Shown: positions 1 to 12,705, counted from the stretch's first letter. The stretch is DNA of 64,000 nt from Takakia lepidozioides (GCA_030704615.1 CM060732.1:12152001-12216000); one strand, 5' to 3'. Numbers and translations: made by a program. Notes: generated from the letters alone by a model not told the origin.

Positions 1-1
1 T

Positions 2-664
2 ACACGCTCACAAATAGAGATTTCGGAAGCTCTCAAGACCTTGGTGGGCATGAACAATGTAACCCAGATTTATTTTTGTTACACCCTCAGGGAGAAGACT
101 GTGAAGCACGAAGGTATAGTGCACCTCACAGGTGCAAACCCAGTTGCCTATGCTCAATGGTACAACAAGCCCCATGTGCTTCAGTACGATAAATTCATAG
201 ACTTCATGCCACATCCGTAAAGCATACTTGGTACAGTGCATGTTGCATCAGAAATCCTAAAGCGAATAGAGGTAGACAACATTAACCAAGCTTTGGCAAA
301 TACCGTGGAGTCTATCAATCTCCAAAGAGTGCATACTGCAACCACAGTGCCAAGAGATTCTGTGAGCAAAGTAAAATTCTTGGCGGCCGATATTGCAGAA
401 TTGATCGCGGACATTGACCAGCACTTCGCAACCCACCGCATCACAATCAAAGGTGATATGTCTAGCCTCGAAAGTCGCTTCAGCCAAGCCTTCTCTAGGA
501 AGAACGTCATCAACATTTCAAAAAATCTATCTCTGACAACTTGGCCCAAAACTTGCAAAGTTTCTAGGCACATGCTGAAACTCGTTCTCTGTAAAATCTT
601 TCATCTCCAATTTTTGGAGACATTTGTTTTTTTGGAAGACCTCCTGGAGCAACAGATCCATTAG
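2..664 (+). pseudogene. Unrecognised repeat-type ORF, partial at window edge
   Basis: One reading frame runs from the window edge to the TAG at 662-664, broken only by a TAA at 218-220. Upstream of the break it reads LKTLVGMNNVTQIYFCYTL and later AYAQWYNKP; downstream it reads LKRIEVDNINQALANTVES. Composition looks like real protein rather than chance translation, and the single stop suggests a once-coding frame. I do not recognise the family. The style (alpha-helical, no catalytic motif seen) resembles ORFs carried by plant repeats, but that is inference. The 5' part lies outside the window. Confidence 0.35.
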
Positions 665-732
665 TTATTTATTTATCTCATGCATTTTTCTTTGGTGGAG
701 TTCACAAGTAGTCACAGTACTTTGTAGAGTTT

Positions 733-906
733 AATGGTTGGAGAAGACCGGAGTCACATCAAGAAAATGAAGCATCTGCTGAAGAAAGGGTCCCTCGATT
801 CCAATCAACAAATCCACGATATTGAGGCAGTTAATATCGCAGCAAACATCGTGGCTACTGAAGTGGAAGCGGGCTCTCAAATATTCTTTTCCCACGACCT
901 ATGAGG
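733..906 (+). pseudogene. Short ORF fragment following the 2-664 frame
   Basis: A 57-codon ATG-started frame (begins MVGEDRSHIKKMKHLLKKG, ends FFSHDL) lies 70 bases after the previous frame. Its helical, charged composition is like the C-terminal part of a larger protein. It may be a further piece of the same decayed gene after a frameshift. No family is recognised. Confidence 0.2.
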
Positions 907-2871
907 CTGCCTTCGAAAACCTAGTATCATCAGAAATTGAAATTGAAAGTGCATGATATTAAATTGGAAGTGTCATGCGACGAATTGTCCATCGAGTGTC
1001 CATGACACTTGTTCGTTGCCCAGGAGTTGGTGTCTGGCCAGGAGATCTTTATTTGTGCACACGTTCAAGAGACTTGGTCTCTAAGTTAGGTAGCGCGCGG
1101 TGTTTGTGCAATATTAACCTTTCTCTTAAGTGTTTTCTTGGTTGCAGACTTCCATATGAAACGTCGTCCAATGGGTATACACTTCTTCAGTTCTTCTATA
1201 TAGTCGGCTTCCCCTTGTGGCTCATAGCGTTCATCCCTGCACATTGAAAATAGAGCAATCATAACACACGTCACAATATGCGTTGAGGGTCGGCAAATTA
1301 GAGTGTATTGATAGAGCAAGGAAGATGTCATTGCAGTTTTGATGATGGAATTTGACGCTATAGAATAAGGTTTTCTCAAATTTTTGAGCATAGGCTATCG
1401 CTTTTGTTATTAGGTTTGCGTAGAAGGTAGGAAGGTGATTGATCAGAAGAAACAATAAAGCAATATTTTCTCATAGATGTCTTTTGTCTTCCAACGCAAC
1501 ACGATCGTGCTGCCTTCATGATCAAACAGAAAAGCCCCCAAGAAACATCTCCCTTTCCCAGATAAAGTTTTTTTACATCTTCATGACATTGCTCATCGTG
1601 TCTCATGTTTGTGGTGAAGAACCTCTTAAGGCGGGGATCCTCCATATGATTGAACCACTCGCGCATTAATCTCATGTTAGTGTTATAGATTTTCCACTGT
1701 GCAGGTTAATACTTCCTTAAGTATGCTTTTCCATGTATGACATCGCAAACGCTTTTTGAGGGCTTCTTTCCAAAGAGACGCTCGTAAGTAGGAACAACTT
1801 GAATATAAGCGTCTTCCGGCAAGGGGACAAGCTCCTTGAAACTCAAACACGGAAGAGTATTAGTAAATCAAATGTATTGTGTGAAAAGCTGATTAATAAT
1901 GGTAAGATATTTCACTATCACTATCAAAGAATTATCTACTTGGTTTTTTTAGGTTATGTAGATAATGACAAGACAACAAGAGGGAGACAAGGTGGAGAGT
2001 GTAAGAAAATGCCTACAACAATTGCAATCAAGTGAGGACAAAGTTACGCTAGAAAAGACCCAACTACCGAGATGAGTTGATCGAAAAAAATTATAATTGT
2101 TTTGTACAATTGGGGTGGGAGACTACAATGTTGATGTAAGTGTATTTGATTGTTTGCAAAAATATATGCAAAATGACAAATGTTTATGACGGTTTTCTCA
2201 ATGGAACGAGACGACACATTGTCCCATTTGCATTTCCCAATGGTTATCCGATTACTTGCAACTAGTACCGTACACGTGAATAAATGGATAAAATAATATA
2301 TAGGCTGAGATGTGTGTTCAGCACCTAGACACACAGTTATCTATACTTAGAAATGTATGCTAAGTAATCACATGAAAAACTTCGGACAACTGCACTTTCG
2401 GATCCTCTATAAAATATAACTACAGAGGACATGGAGGAAAGAAAAGAGCTATATATATCCATTGTATGGAAACGCGAAATTAACTGTCGGATTTGCTTAC
2501 CTCTTTCCAAGTTTTTGAGGAAGCTTTTATGTATGAAATCCATTAAAGACCATGGGAGTTCTTGGCATGTGCATTCTCATTCTCATGATGTTTATTATCA
2601 TGTTTGGAAAAGATTAGGTACATTCATTGGTACGGCATGCACTAGACTAAATGCAAAGCTTTACGACATAATATGTTACTTCCAAAGAAACGGACTTTCA
2701 GGATGCTATACTCAAGCTGGATTTCGGCCGCAATGATAGATACTTTGATACTAATGTGGACGTGGATCAGACGTTGAACCTTATTTTTTCCTCTTGCCGA
2801 TCATTTCGCTGATTGTTTTCAAAATCAAACCTCTACACTGGATTGTGGTCTTGTCCTATCGACAGTAATAT
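907..2871. other. No supported gene
   Basis: About 2 kb of AT-rich sequence. Short frames occur on both strands (for example 1,376-1,675 minus and 2,431-2,736 plus), but none shows a domain, splice-supported extension or consistent coding character. I see no repeat structure here. Confidence 0.5.
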
Positions 2872-3628
2872 ATCCATTCAGTATCTGACCGATATTTGTA
2901 CAATGTTATTTATTATTATTATTATTTTAAAAAGAATGTAAAATTATTTCCCTTATCTATTTCGCTCTTTCTGATTTTGAAGTCTTACCCTCCACAACAA
3001 GCTTGACTATTGATATTCTTGCATGAGATTTACTTCAATAAAAATATAGGAAAAGGATTTCCCAACAATGACATTCCATGAATATTCTCCACATAAGCTC
3101 ATAAGGGTCTTTGAATTGTTGCAAGACTCACATCTCTTACGGTTAAAAGCCAAAACAAATGGTAAATTTCATCTTTAGTTTCTGTATTGGAATTGAAGCA
3201 ATACTGTAAATTCCATCCATTGTTATTGGTAGGAACTATGAACCACTTGGGATCTGCTTCATTCAGTATCCATTCAGTATCTGACCAATATTTGTACAAT
3301 GTTATTTAAATTATTAAAAAAAAATGTAAAATTATCTCCCTTATCTATTTCGCTCTTTCTGATTTTGACAAGCTTGACTATTGATATTCTTGCATGAGAT
3401 TTACTTCAATAAAAATATAAGAAAAGGATTTCCCAACAATGACATTCCATGAATATTCTCCACATAAGCCATAAGGGTCTTTGAATTGTTGCAAGACTCA
3501 CATCTCTTACAGTTAAAAGCCAAAACAAATGGTAAATTTCATCTTTAGTTTCTGTATTGGAATTGAAGCAATACTGTAAATTCCATCCATTGTTATTAGT
3601 AGGAACTATGAACCACTTGGGATTTGCT
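2872..3628. repeat. Tandem direct duplication, two copies of ~360-396 bp
   Basis: Copy 1 runs 2,872-3,267 and copy 2 runs 3,268-3,628. Both start ATCCATTCAGTATCTGACC and end near GAACCACTTGGGAT. Copy 2 lacks a short piece (CCTCCACAA region) and has few substitutions, so the duplication is fairly young. A 66-codon minus frame at 3,099-3,299 spans the junction and is probably part of the repeated unit rather than a gene. Confidence 0.85.
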
Positions 3629-4820
3629 CTATAACTTGAATTTCTGGAGTTGTTGGTAATAAAGAGTTGACGAGGAAGCTTTTGTGTTTTTTGTGCATGT
3701 TATGTTGTAAAGAAAAGAAAATGGTTTTTTTTTTTTGTTGTAGTTTTTTTTCTCAAGGGTCAAAAGGTTCTTGAATAGATTTTTCTTTTTTGTGAACCTA
3801 TTGTCTTGGATTGGTTTATATCCTCAAGCTATGTTGGCATCTTTTGCTTTGTCTTGCTTAATCGAATTCCAACATCATGAGCCAAAATGGCGGCCACCCT
3901 ACCAATTAACATGCAAGTGGTCAACAAAATAGACCTATCTAAAATACTCTCATTTTCACACATAAAGATATTTTTCCATATATTTGAATGTGGTTACATT
4001 TAGTATGAAAGAGACCATCGATTGGCACTACTTTTGTCCAATTCCAACTACATATGGAACCATTATGCCACATGATGTCACAATGTGAACCGTAGATATC
4101 AATCGAAATCGCGTCGTGGTGTTTTGTTGCCTCTGACCATTGTTGTAAAGAGGTTTGCAGTGGCAAGCTGGGTATCTGCAGGTTGACGACGACTCTCTAG
4201 TTTTGTAGCTTGCATTCGACGACTCTCCATCTCCAACTCTCCCAATTGCAGATTTATTCGTTCATTTGACTCAATGACCATTGTGGTCATATTCTCATTG
4301 CTGTCACGGACATAGCCCAGAGGAACTTACCAGGAGTAAATATCAGAAGTTACTAAGTTAATAAATCTTTTGTGAGTTTAACAATTTATTTCTTAAAGAT
4401 AACCAATGACAACATATAAATGGGTGCACATGTGTATCTGAATTCTTTTTATATATTTGAATATGTTGAGTACGAGATTAGGTTTGGATTTAGATTTTCT
4501 TATTGTATGTTTTTTTTTAATTTTTGTTTTTAAGAACAGGGACTTTGCCCTGGAAGCTTTATTTATGGTTATTTTTGGTGGGGAAAAAAGTAAAACCCCT
4601 AAAAGTACCATGAAGGTATACACACCATAGACAGTGAATGGCGAATCGACCTCATATTAGAGAATTCCAAAAAATTAGAGCATCATGCCTAATGTAGTGC
4701 TGAGTGAGTAGCTCACCCAGGGAGCTTGTAGCAAGCCGCAGTCTAAGAACAAGTGTAGGTTTTGCTAGTAGAGGTAGAGTCCTAGCGAAGAGCTTGATGA
4801 TGACTACTACGCTACTGCTA
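3629..4820. other. No supported gene, T-rich stretches
   Basis: Contains poly-T runs near 3,727 and 4,510 and several short frames of low complexity. I see no domain, terminal repeat or splice-supported exon. Confidence 0.5.
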
Positions 4821-5771
4821 TCAATCTGTTCTTGGAATGTCAACGAAACTTGAGTCTCGCAGCTGACTTGATGTGGCGCTAGTTAATGTCTCTGTCATAT
4901 TCGGGGGAGAGAGTGGATGGCCGTTCTGAGCCCCCTCCAAGCGTCTGGTGGGCTGGCAGCCCAGTTGCATTCGCTTGGTGAAGTGGTAGTGCAGATGTGC
5001 CCTTGCTTGCCCCATGACGATCTAAAGTCTGCATGCAGGTTGGTTGCTTGTTGAGGGTGTTTGTCCATTTCTGCACATAGTTTTACCCATGCTTTTCTAG
5101 CATCAATCTGCATATCCCAAAAAATGCGAGCTAATACTGCGGATAGTGACAAACTTTCACCAAAGAGTGATCAGGAGCAGCGTACTTTCTATAGTTGCCA
5201 TAGTGTAGAAACCCGGAGGCTTTCAAAAACTGGGCAATCAAAGGGCTTTCGATTTGGAATTTGTGTCATAATTTAAAAGTAATGTGAGTGGCGTTTGTGG
5301 TTGGGTATCCCAGATGGTGTAGAAAGCTTTTATGATTCTCTAGATTGATTCTGGGCCCTGGTACAAGAGGAGGCAGTGTTCTAAAGATTCTAGCACTCAT
5401 GCGGAGCAACCTGAGCATAAAAGAGCACCCTGGAATTGAAGCCATTCCCCCACCTTGAGCAATCGATTGGCAATTTGCCATAGGAATGCAGACATTTTTG
5501 TAGATTTGGTCTTGCTCCAGATGTTGCTCCAGATCGCTTTCCAGTTTTCATTGGCAAAGCCATAGTCCTGCCATTTAACATTCCACTTGGAGTGGAGAGG
5601 GTTAAGTTTGGCCAGTGTTCTGCGGGCTTTTTTTGCCGAGTAGTTGAAGAAGGGGACTTGGGATTGGCCAAAGGCACATGTCCATTCCTTAGGGTCAAAT
5701 TGCAGGTCTGTCAGCGGCCTTCCTAAAATCCAGATGAAGTTGTTTGCCATTAGTTTGAGTAAGGGATCCAT
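4821..5771 (-). pseudogene. LINE 3' fragment with reverse-transcriptase zinc-binding region
   Basis: Minus-strand frames together read like the C-terminal end of a plant LINE ORF2. A block with DLQFDPKEWTCAF, then KSTKMSAFLWQIANRLLKVG and a Cys-x2-Cys near the end, matches the layout of the zf-RVT domain. Downstream (5,152-4,821) comes a tail with FWDMQIDARKAWVKLCAEM that parallels the tail of the larger LINE at 23.8-24.5 kb. That LINE also has the related phrase LQFDPGEWTWMDP near 28,090, so both belong to one family. Several frameshifts show it is dead. No polymerase motifs remain. Confidence 0.65.
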
Positions 5772-7376
5772 CAGTGTAATGAGAGTTCGCAGGGGGATAT
5801 TTGAGGGGGTAGGATTGCTGATAGAACGAAGGAATGAGGGGGATGGGGTTTGTTGGTGTGGCCTGTGGGGGCCATTGCAGTGCCTCGATCCAGGCTTTAT
5901 TTGTTTTAATTCGGGGGAGGAAGGTAGGTATATTTGTACAATGGGAGATATGCGGGTGATGGATGATGGCCTTTATTTTATAAGTAACAGTTAATAGATG
6001 TTATAGTTTATGGTAGAAAGGTGTGGGTATGGCAGCGTAGTGGTATGGGTATATTTAAGCTAGTTTGGGTCAATTGTGGCTAATAGCTTGACCTCCGTAG
6101 AGAGGCGTAGAAGTGGATGGGAGGTTAGTGGGTTGGAGTAGTATGAATGAGTGATCTGGAATGTCTTGATAAGTAAGGTGAGAATATCTTGGGGAATAGT
6201 GTGATGTGCGCTTGCCGTTTCTGGCCGTGCAAGGGAGCGTGGTTTTTTAGGTGGAATGTCTTTGAGATAGCGGTTGATAAGCCAATATACTTCTGTGGCG
6301 AAATCTTGTTTAGGAGGAAGTAGATCTTGTGAGTATGTCTTTGGGGCAGAGTACTTGCTCCATAGCCATGTTAATCTATCGGTGGGGATGAGCCCTCTGT
6401 AGCGGCCATTTTGTGCATATATACTAGCAAGGCGGGGGCCCATGCGGATTAAAGGTTGAGCATGTTGGATATCTTTGTCCGGGTTACATTCAGCTATGCA
6501 TATGTGTACGTTGGGGGCTGAGATCGGTTTATGAATGTATCTATTGTCTGTATGCTGAATGGGTGTGGCATATTGTTGGTGAATATGTGTTAGGTAGTCA
6601 GTGTTAGTGGTTTTGTAGAACATGGTGAGAAGGGTGAGATTGTGGTCTGGATCACAATCGTCATGTGGGCCAAATAGATCATCTTCTATTTGCCATGTGT
6701 TGTCGTCGTCAGGGTAGTCTAGCAATGGTAGTATGTGTCAACACAGGTGGCCCCAAAGGCGTCGATTGACGTTTGGGTTTTAATACCTAGTATGGCTTCA
6801 ATGACATAGACATCCGGGTTATCAAAGTTATGCGGGGAGATAGGGTGAGGCATTGTGGGGGAATGGGGGGTGGGTGGAAGTATCTCGTGTATTGGCTGGG
6901 GGGAAGAGTTGTTGGTTGGCATAATGTGTTGCATGGCAGATCCTTGAGGAAGGGGATCAGGATCCGTAGATGTGGGGGTGTTAGCGGTGTTTGATGTGCA
7001 GAGCTTCTGGTAAATGGAGGTGGTTGGGGTGGACCTATATTGAGGGAGCAAATCTTGGGCCGTGTGTGGGTAGTAAGGGCAGGGAAGATCACAATCAAAG
7101 GTGCATGCCAAGATGGGTGACAGAAGAGTGTGCGAAGGTGTTGTAAGTACCGGTTAGTTTTGGTTGTAACACGCGAGAATTTAGTAGTGAATTCACTTGG
7201 CCTGTTGCTGTGGTAAGTTGGGTACTGGTAAACCGCATATGCGTTTGGTAAGATGAATGAATTTTTTGTCGAGTTTTTTGATATCTGGTAGGGAGAAGGG
7301 TGTAGCGTGGAATGCATATTGAATTTGGGTTTGTAAGACTGATTGAATAATTGATATTTATATCCGGCGGATACAT
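5772..7376 (-). pseudogene. Decayed retroelement ORF, possible RNase H start
   Basis: Three overlapping minus frames (7,376-6,719, then 6,725-6,060, then a frame reaching about 5,772) form a Pro/Thr/His-rich protein broken by frameshifts. Near 5,790-5,775 the last frame reads HYTDGSLTQ, the usual opening of a type I RNase H domain, and it then runs directly into the LINE fragment. This suggests that the LINE interrupted or truncated an older RT/RNase H element. The 221-codon middle frame has no motif I can name. The retroelement assignment is inference from the YTDGS motif and the context. Confidence 0.35.
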
Positions 7377-7780
7377 AAAACGGAGGATTCGGATAGGATC
7401 CTACCCGCTGGATATAAAAAAGATTAATAATCGGATTATATCCGGATATGTAGCATCCGGATACTAAATACCGAAATATTAATAAAGAGTAAAATCAATA
7501 AAATATTAATAATTTTTATTAGAATTATAATTATTTAAATTTATTAAATGAAAAATTTAAAAGTCATTATTTTTATGATTTATAGATCCGGATTACTCTA
7601 TTACCGCCGGATATTATAATCTAAATATCCGGACTTATTTATATCCGACAGATTTTAAAAAACCTAGTATGCATAACCGGCGGATATTAGAAATGCAGAT
7701 TATTCTAATATCCGGATCCGCATGATATATCATTCTCTAATTTGTCAAGTATCCGGACCCGGCGGATATTAAAAAAAGCT
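7340..7780. repeat. AT-rich region with repeated TATCCGG / CCGGATA motifs
   Basis: About eleven copies of ATCCGG or its complement CCGGAT occur in 440 bases, several as CCGGCGGATA (near 7,365, 7,676 and 7,757) and some in mirrored orientation. The background is very AT-rich. Dense short motifs in both orientations are typical of subterminal regions of DNA transposons, but no terminal inverted repeat or target duplication was found. Confidence 0.55.
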
Positions 7781-8934
7781 AAGAACCGCCCAACGCTGGA
7801 ATGTACTAGGGCTCACACGAAAAAATTGCTTGAATCGTAATGGATCATAATAGGGTATATCTTCAATATACCAACCAAACCATTCTATAGAACGTGGTTT
7901 GATATACCATGGACAACTAATACGTTGATGCTTAGAAAGCTATAATGCAGTAAGCATTTGTGAGAAAATGGGAAATATTCACTCTACAAATGACAATTTT
8001 TCTACCTAGATATTGGCAGCACCACCTTAAAGCTCCATTGGCATAATAATATCCTTCATGGCTTGCATCACAATAATCCATACTAATAAAACAATGATAT
8101 GTATTTGAAGTCTTGACAAGACCATGATCAGGTTGTGAGAGAACACAACGCGAGGGAATAACCAAAAAATGGAAAAGGTTCTTATGGAGTTTGTGGTCCG
8201 ATAAGTGCGTGATAAATGACAAGAGAGAGAGAACTCTTGCATGATGTGAAAACAAGCTTGCGAGACTAGTCTATAGTTAGAGAAATCAAAGACACACATA
8301 ATACAAAAGATAATGTCGAGTGTAAAAGAAATAGTGGGACCATTGGATGAAATTTTGATATTTTCATCCCAAAGCTCAATTAATTGTCATTTAGTATGTC
8401 GGGGGGCCCACCTGGCCACCAAGTGCCACGAATTAAAGGGGCCGGATGGGATGGTCTCCTTGGAAACCCCCCTAGCATTTTTAAGGGGCGATTCCCTCCT
8501 GGGGTCGCTTGCTTAGGGGCGCGTTTGGGAGTGCCCATGGAACCCGGCCCTAAGTTTCAACCTATCTCATGAAGACTATCATTTCACGACTTGTCTTTAG
8601 AGTACTTTGGGGCATCAGCAAAGGCCCATCATAAACAGTAGATTTAATACTGTATCTAGGGAGATTATCACAACATCCTCAAGTGCAAGAAGATTTCATC
8701 AGCGGTGTGACTGACTCGACGCGATATGACTATAGGATTGGCAGGCAGCAATATGAATGGAAGATCTTTCGAAAATATGGTACCGAATCCGTATTGTAAA
8801 GATCCATGTCATTCTTCACCGTTCGAAGATCATTTGGTTAGTCCTTCAGCATTCTATGTCGAGATCAATCTTGAGTCTCTAAGTAGACTGTTCCTGGTTG
8901 TCTCTGCGCAAGGATAAGCTGTAAAGCTCACGTG
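7781..8934. other. No supported gene
   Basis: Short frames at 7,932-8,299 (minus) and 8,313-8,917 (plus) have no recognisable domain. The stretch 8,400-8,550 is locally GC-rich. I see nothing more. Confidence 0.45.
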
Positions 8935-8939
8935 GTGGC

Positions 8940-9602
8940 TGAAAAAGATCTGACTCTCTTTCCTCAGTCCAACTACAGAACAAATTCAGGCCCTTTTCTT
9001 ATCTTGCCGTTCATAGGGAATCTATCAGGATCCCAAGAAAATTGCTTGCTTGAATCAACGCCAATACGGACTCATGTGACCATTTTCTTTTATTCTAGTC
9101 ACTGTTCATTGACTCAGATCGTAATAGAGATCACCCCACTCCACGATCGTTCACCCTTGTTCTTCACGAAAGCATATTCACAAGTCTTAAAGCGAACCTT
9201 TCTTGTTCCAAGCTATTCACAGGGTTTACACCATCACTCTATACAAAAGAGAAATCACAGTCCCTGCCGCTGCAAGGCATCAAAGCCAGTGATGTCTATT
9301 CCAACATCAACCTACACTCTAAAAGCACAGCACCGGCTATAGCATCCGGTCCACCCAGCCACCACGCCATGGTACACACAGATTTCCTGTCGATGCAAAT
9401 CTGCTCTAGACGCCTGTACGCCATCATCATTTCTTCAACCATCTTGCCATCTCCACGCACACAACATTCAATCCCTAGTTCTGGATCTCTTCATGCACGC
9501 GAGCCTGCTCCATTTTACCTACAACTGTCAGTTCGGCGATATTCTAGCAATCTCTTGTTATAAACTGGTTGACAGGTCGATCTTCGTTCCTAGCACATAA
9601 CA
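8940..9602 (-). repeat. 3' LTR of the chromovirus
   Basis: Plus-strand ends are TGAAAAAGATCTG and TAGCACATAACA, giving canonical TG...CA termini. It matches 14,182-14,847 almost base for base with a handful of differences (for example AAGATC against AGGATC at the start). The integrase frame runs into it. Confidence 0.95.
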
Positions 9603-10877
9603 AATTCCTCCTCCCAAAGACAGGTCATTGTCCTCAATGACAGAAAATGAGGGGTAACTCAATGTCAATTCATTTTCCTTCTCCCAAGTAGCTTCTATCT
9701 CTGGGTAATGCAACCACTTAATCAAATGTTCTTTCCAAGAACGGTTGCGCAGGTGCTTCACTCGCGTTTCTAGAATCTTTTCGGGTTCAGCCATCAGCTG
9801 ACCATCATTCATGGCTTGAGGCAACGTCGGCAAGATATGTGATGGGTCTGACATATACCTCCGGAGAAGGCTGACATGGAAAGTTTTATGGATCTTCCAT
9901 GTTGGAGGCAGATCCAACTCATAGGCCACTGTGCCATGGCGTTCCAGGATTTTAAACGGGCCACAAAACCTTGGTGACAACTTATAACACTTGCCCAGTG
10001 TTAGATTGCTTCTTTTAGGTGTAACTTTCAAAAACACCATATCACCAATGGCAAATTCACGAAAAGTTCTGTGCTTATCAGCAAAGAACTTGGCCCGTTC
10101 TTGTGCAGCTTGCATACTACGCTTCACCAGATCTAGGACAGAGTGGATCTCTTTGATTCTGTCATTCACACTCTGCACATTTGATGGTGGTGTAATAAGC
10201 AAAGCAGGAGCCAAGCAATCTTGTCCATATAAAGCTTCAAATGGGCTCATGCCAATGGCACTGTGGAAATGCTTGTTATAAGCAAATTCCACCATATATA
10301 GATATTGTTCCCAAGAGGACTGTCTTTCACCAACGTACATCCTCAACATATCTTCTATTGTACGGTTGGTCCTTTTTGTTTGAGCATCTGTTTCTGGGTG
10401 AAAGGCCGTACTCAGTTTCACCTTGGTTCCCAATTTCTTGAACAAGTCAATCCAAAAATGACTTGTAAACTTTGAGTCCCTGTCACAAATAATCTCCCGA
10501 GGCAGACCATGGATCCTGAATATCTCTTTCATGTACAAGGATGCAACATCAGATGCCGTAGCACTCATCCTTGTAGGTATCAAGTGGGCTATCTTAGACA
10601 GCCTATCTACAACCACCATGATACTGTCATGGCCATTTCTGGTCCTGGGCAATGCCACAATGAAATCCATGCTAATGGATTCCCAATTCCATCCAGGAAC
10701 AGATAAAGGTTGTAATAATCCAGGAGGTCTGACTCTCTTTGACTTCGAAACCTGACATGAGAAATAATTCTGCACATACTCTTTAGTTTCTCTCTTCATA
10801 CCTGGCCAAAAATAGTGCTTCCGTATTGACCAATAGATTCTCTGAAAGCCCGGATGTCCAAAGATTGTGACTGTCAT
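9558..10877 (-). pseudogene. Integrase with C-terminal chromodomain, catalytic Glu lost
   Basis: The zinc-binding HHCC region is present but damaged: HPGFQRIYWSIRKHYF is followed by NYFSCQVSK, where one Cys is replaced. The catalytic core shows the first Asp in SMDFIVALP and the second in CDRDSKFTSHFW. At the expected DD35E glutamate the sequence is QTKRTNRT, where the family normally has QTERxNR, so the third catalytic residue is Lys. The C-terminus has GPFKILERHG and then a chromodomain (PEKILETRVKHL, HLIKWLHYPEIEATWE) that in this group directs insertion to chromatin. A frameshift near 10,865 separates it from the RNase H frame. It ends inside the 3' LTR, as is usual for the group. Confidence 0.9.
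9603..9617 (-). other. Polypurine tract
   Basis: The minus strand reads TTGGGAGGAGGAATT immediately before the TGTTATG start of the 3' LTR. This is the expected position and composition for priming plus-strand DNA synthesis. Confidence 0.8.
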
Positions 10878-12705
10878 GAATAATCCGCAATCTCAAGTCT
10901 GGAATCAGGGGAACACACAGCCGACCATCATAAAATAACACCCCATCTCTCAAGAGGTATGGCCGGTACTTCTCTTTCTCAATAGAAGTTCTTTGGTCAC
11001 GAGACAAACTCTTGAATGGCTCTTTGAAGAATTCATCGACCTCATAGTGACCTTTAATGTCTTGAAATATAGTGCTACTGACGCATGAGACAACATTAGC
11101 TTGTAATGGTCTCCTAGAAAGTGCATCAGCAATCACATTCTCTCTCCCCTTGACATACTTTAGGTCATAATAGAACTGCTGAAGCAGTTCTGACCACCTA
11201 ATCTGCCTCTGACTCAAATGAGGTTGTGTGGTCAAGTATTTCAAACTATGATGGTCAGTCTCTATCACAAAATCAACTGGAAGCAGGTAATGCCTCCATA
11301 TCTTCAGAGCATGAACTATTGCCAACTGTTCTTTCTCATGAGTTGGGTAATTCTTTTCCGCTGGACTGATCTTTCGAGATTCGTAGGCAATCACTTGCCC
11401 ATCTTGCATCAGCACAGCCCCAATAGCAAAATCACTTGCATCGGTACACAGTACGATTGCTCCTTTCATAGGGTCGAGCAATCTCAGTACATGAGCATGT
11501 GTCAAAGCAAACTTCAATTTCTCGAAACTGTTATCACATTCTCTTGTCCAGACGTCCCTCAAGCTTACAGGACTCGAGTCCTTAAGCAGGTCAGTCAATG
11601 GGGCTGTAATCTGTGAAAAAGATTTGACAAACTTCCGTAGGAAGCTAGCAAACCCAATAAAGCTCCTGACCTCAGTCTTATCACTTGGTTTAGGCCATTC
11701 AACCAATGTCTGGACTTTCTTAGGATCAATTGAGATTCCATCTTTGGAGATGCAAAATCCCAAGTAATCCATGTGGTCTACAAAAAACTCACACTTGCTT
11801 CTCTTAGCAAACATGTGGTTCTCTCTCAGTATGTCTAAAACCAAGCGTAAATGCGGTTCATGTTCTTCTTCAGACTTCGAGTATATTAGTATATCATCCA
11901 TGTAGACTAGGACCATCTTCCCCAAATATTTCTGGAACAGAGAATTCATCAGATGAGTAAATGTTGTTGGAGCATTCGTGAGCCCAAATGGCATCACCAA
12001 GAATTCGTAATGACCAAAACGAGATCGAAATCATGTCTTTGGTATGTCAGAATTCTTGATCCGTATCTGATGATATCCAGACCGAAGATCAAGTTTTGAA
12101 AAAACCTGACTCCCATATAGATAGTCAAACAAATCATCCACACGAGGCAAATGAAACTTATTCTTGATGGTGACCTTATTCAACCATCTATAGTCCACAC
12201 ACAGTCTCAAAGTCCCGTCTTTCTTCTTCTTAAACATTACAGGGGCACCCCAAGGGGATTTACTTGGACGTATATACCTCTTTTCCAACAGGTCATTCAA
12301 CTGCCTTTCTAACTCTTCACTTTCTGTAATTGAATGCCTGTACGGTGCCCTTCCAACCGGTACAACATCTGACATCAACTCGATAACATGATCAACCTCC
12401 CGTTCAGGGGGCATCCCATGGATCTCATCAGGAAACATATCTTTATATTCATTCAAGATTAGGCCAAGTCTGGGATGTGACTTCCCTTCTCCCTGATTTG
12501 TTTCCAAGACCTCATGCAAGCTAACAGTAAAAAACTGAGCATTTTCCCTCCGCATACATCTCTTCATCTGAATAGCTGACAAGACAGGTACATTGGGAAG
12601 AGCTCTAGTACCTTTGATATTGAATCCCTTCCCGTTGGGCAAGGTACCACTAACCAGTCCGGATTTGCAAGCCACCACAGCATCAACCGGATCCAGCCAC
12701 CGCAT
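10783..12705 (-). pseudogene. Reverse transcriptase and RNase H of the chromovirus
   Basis: Minus frame 12,705-12,031 carries the RT fingers and palm start ([34 protein letters not shown]). After an in-frame stop at about 12,030, frame 12,000-10,783 continues with VMPFGLTNAP, the catalytic LVYMDDILIYS, and an RNase H with CTDASDFAIGAV, YPTHEKEQLAIVHALKIW and ETDHHSLKYL. These are the standard motifs in the standard order. The stop sits where relatives have an Ala or similar in DIPKTxFRxRxGHYEF, so one nonsense mutation disables an otherwise well-kept polymerase. The final residues of the second frame are out of frame with the integrase. Confidence 0.92.
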
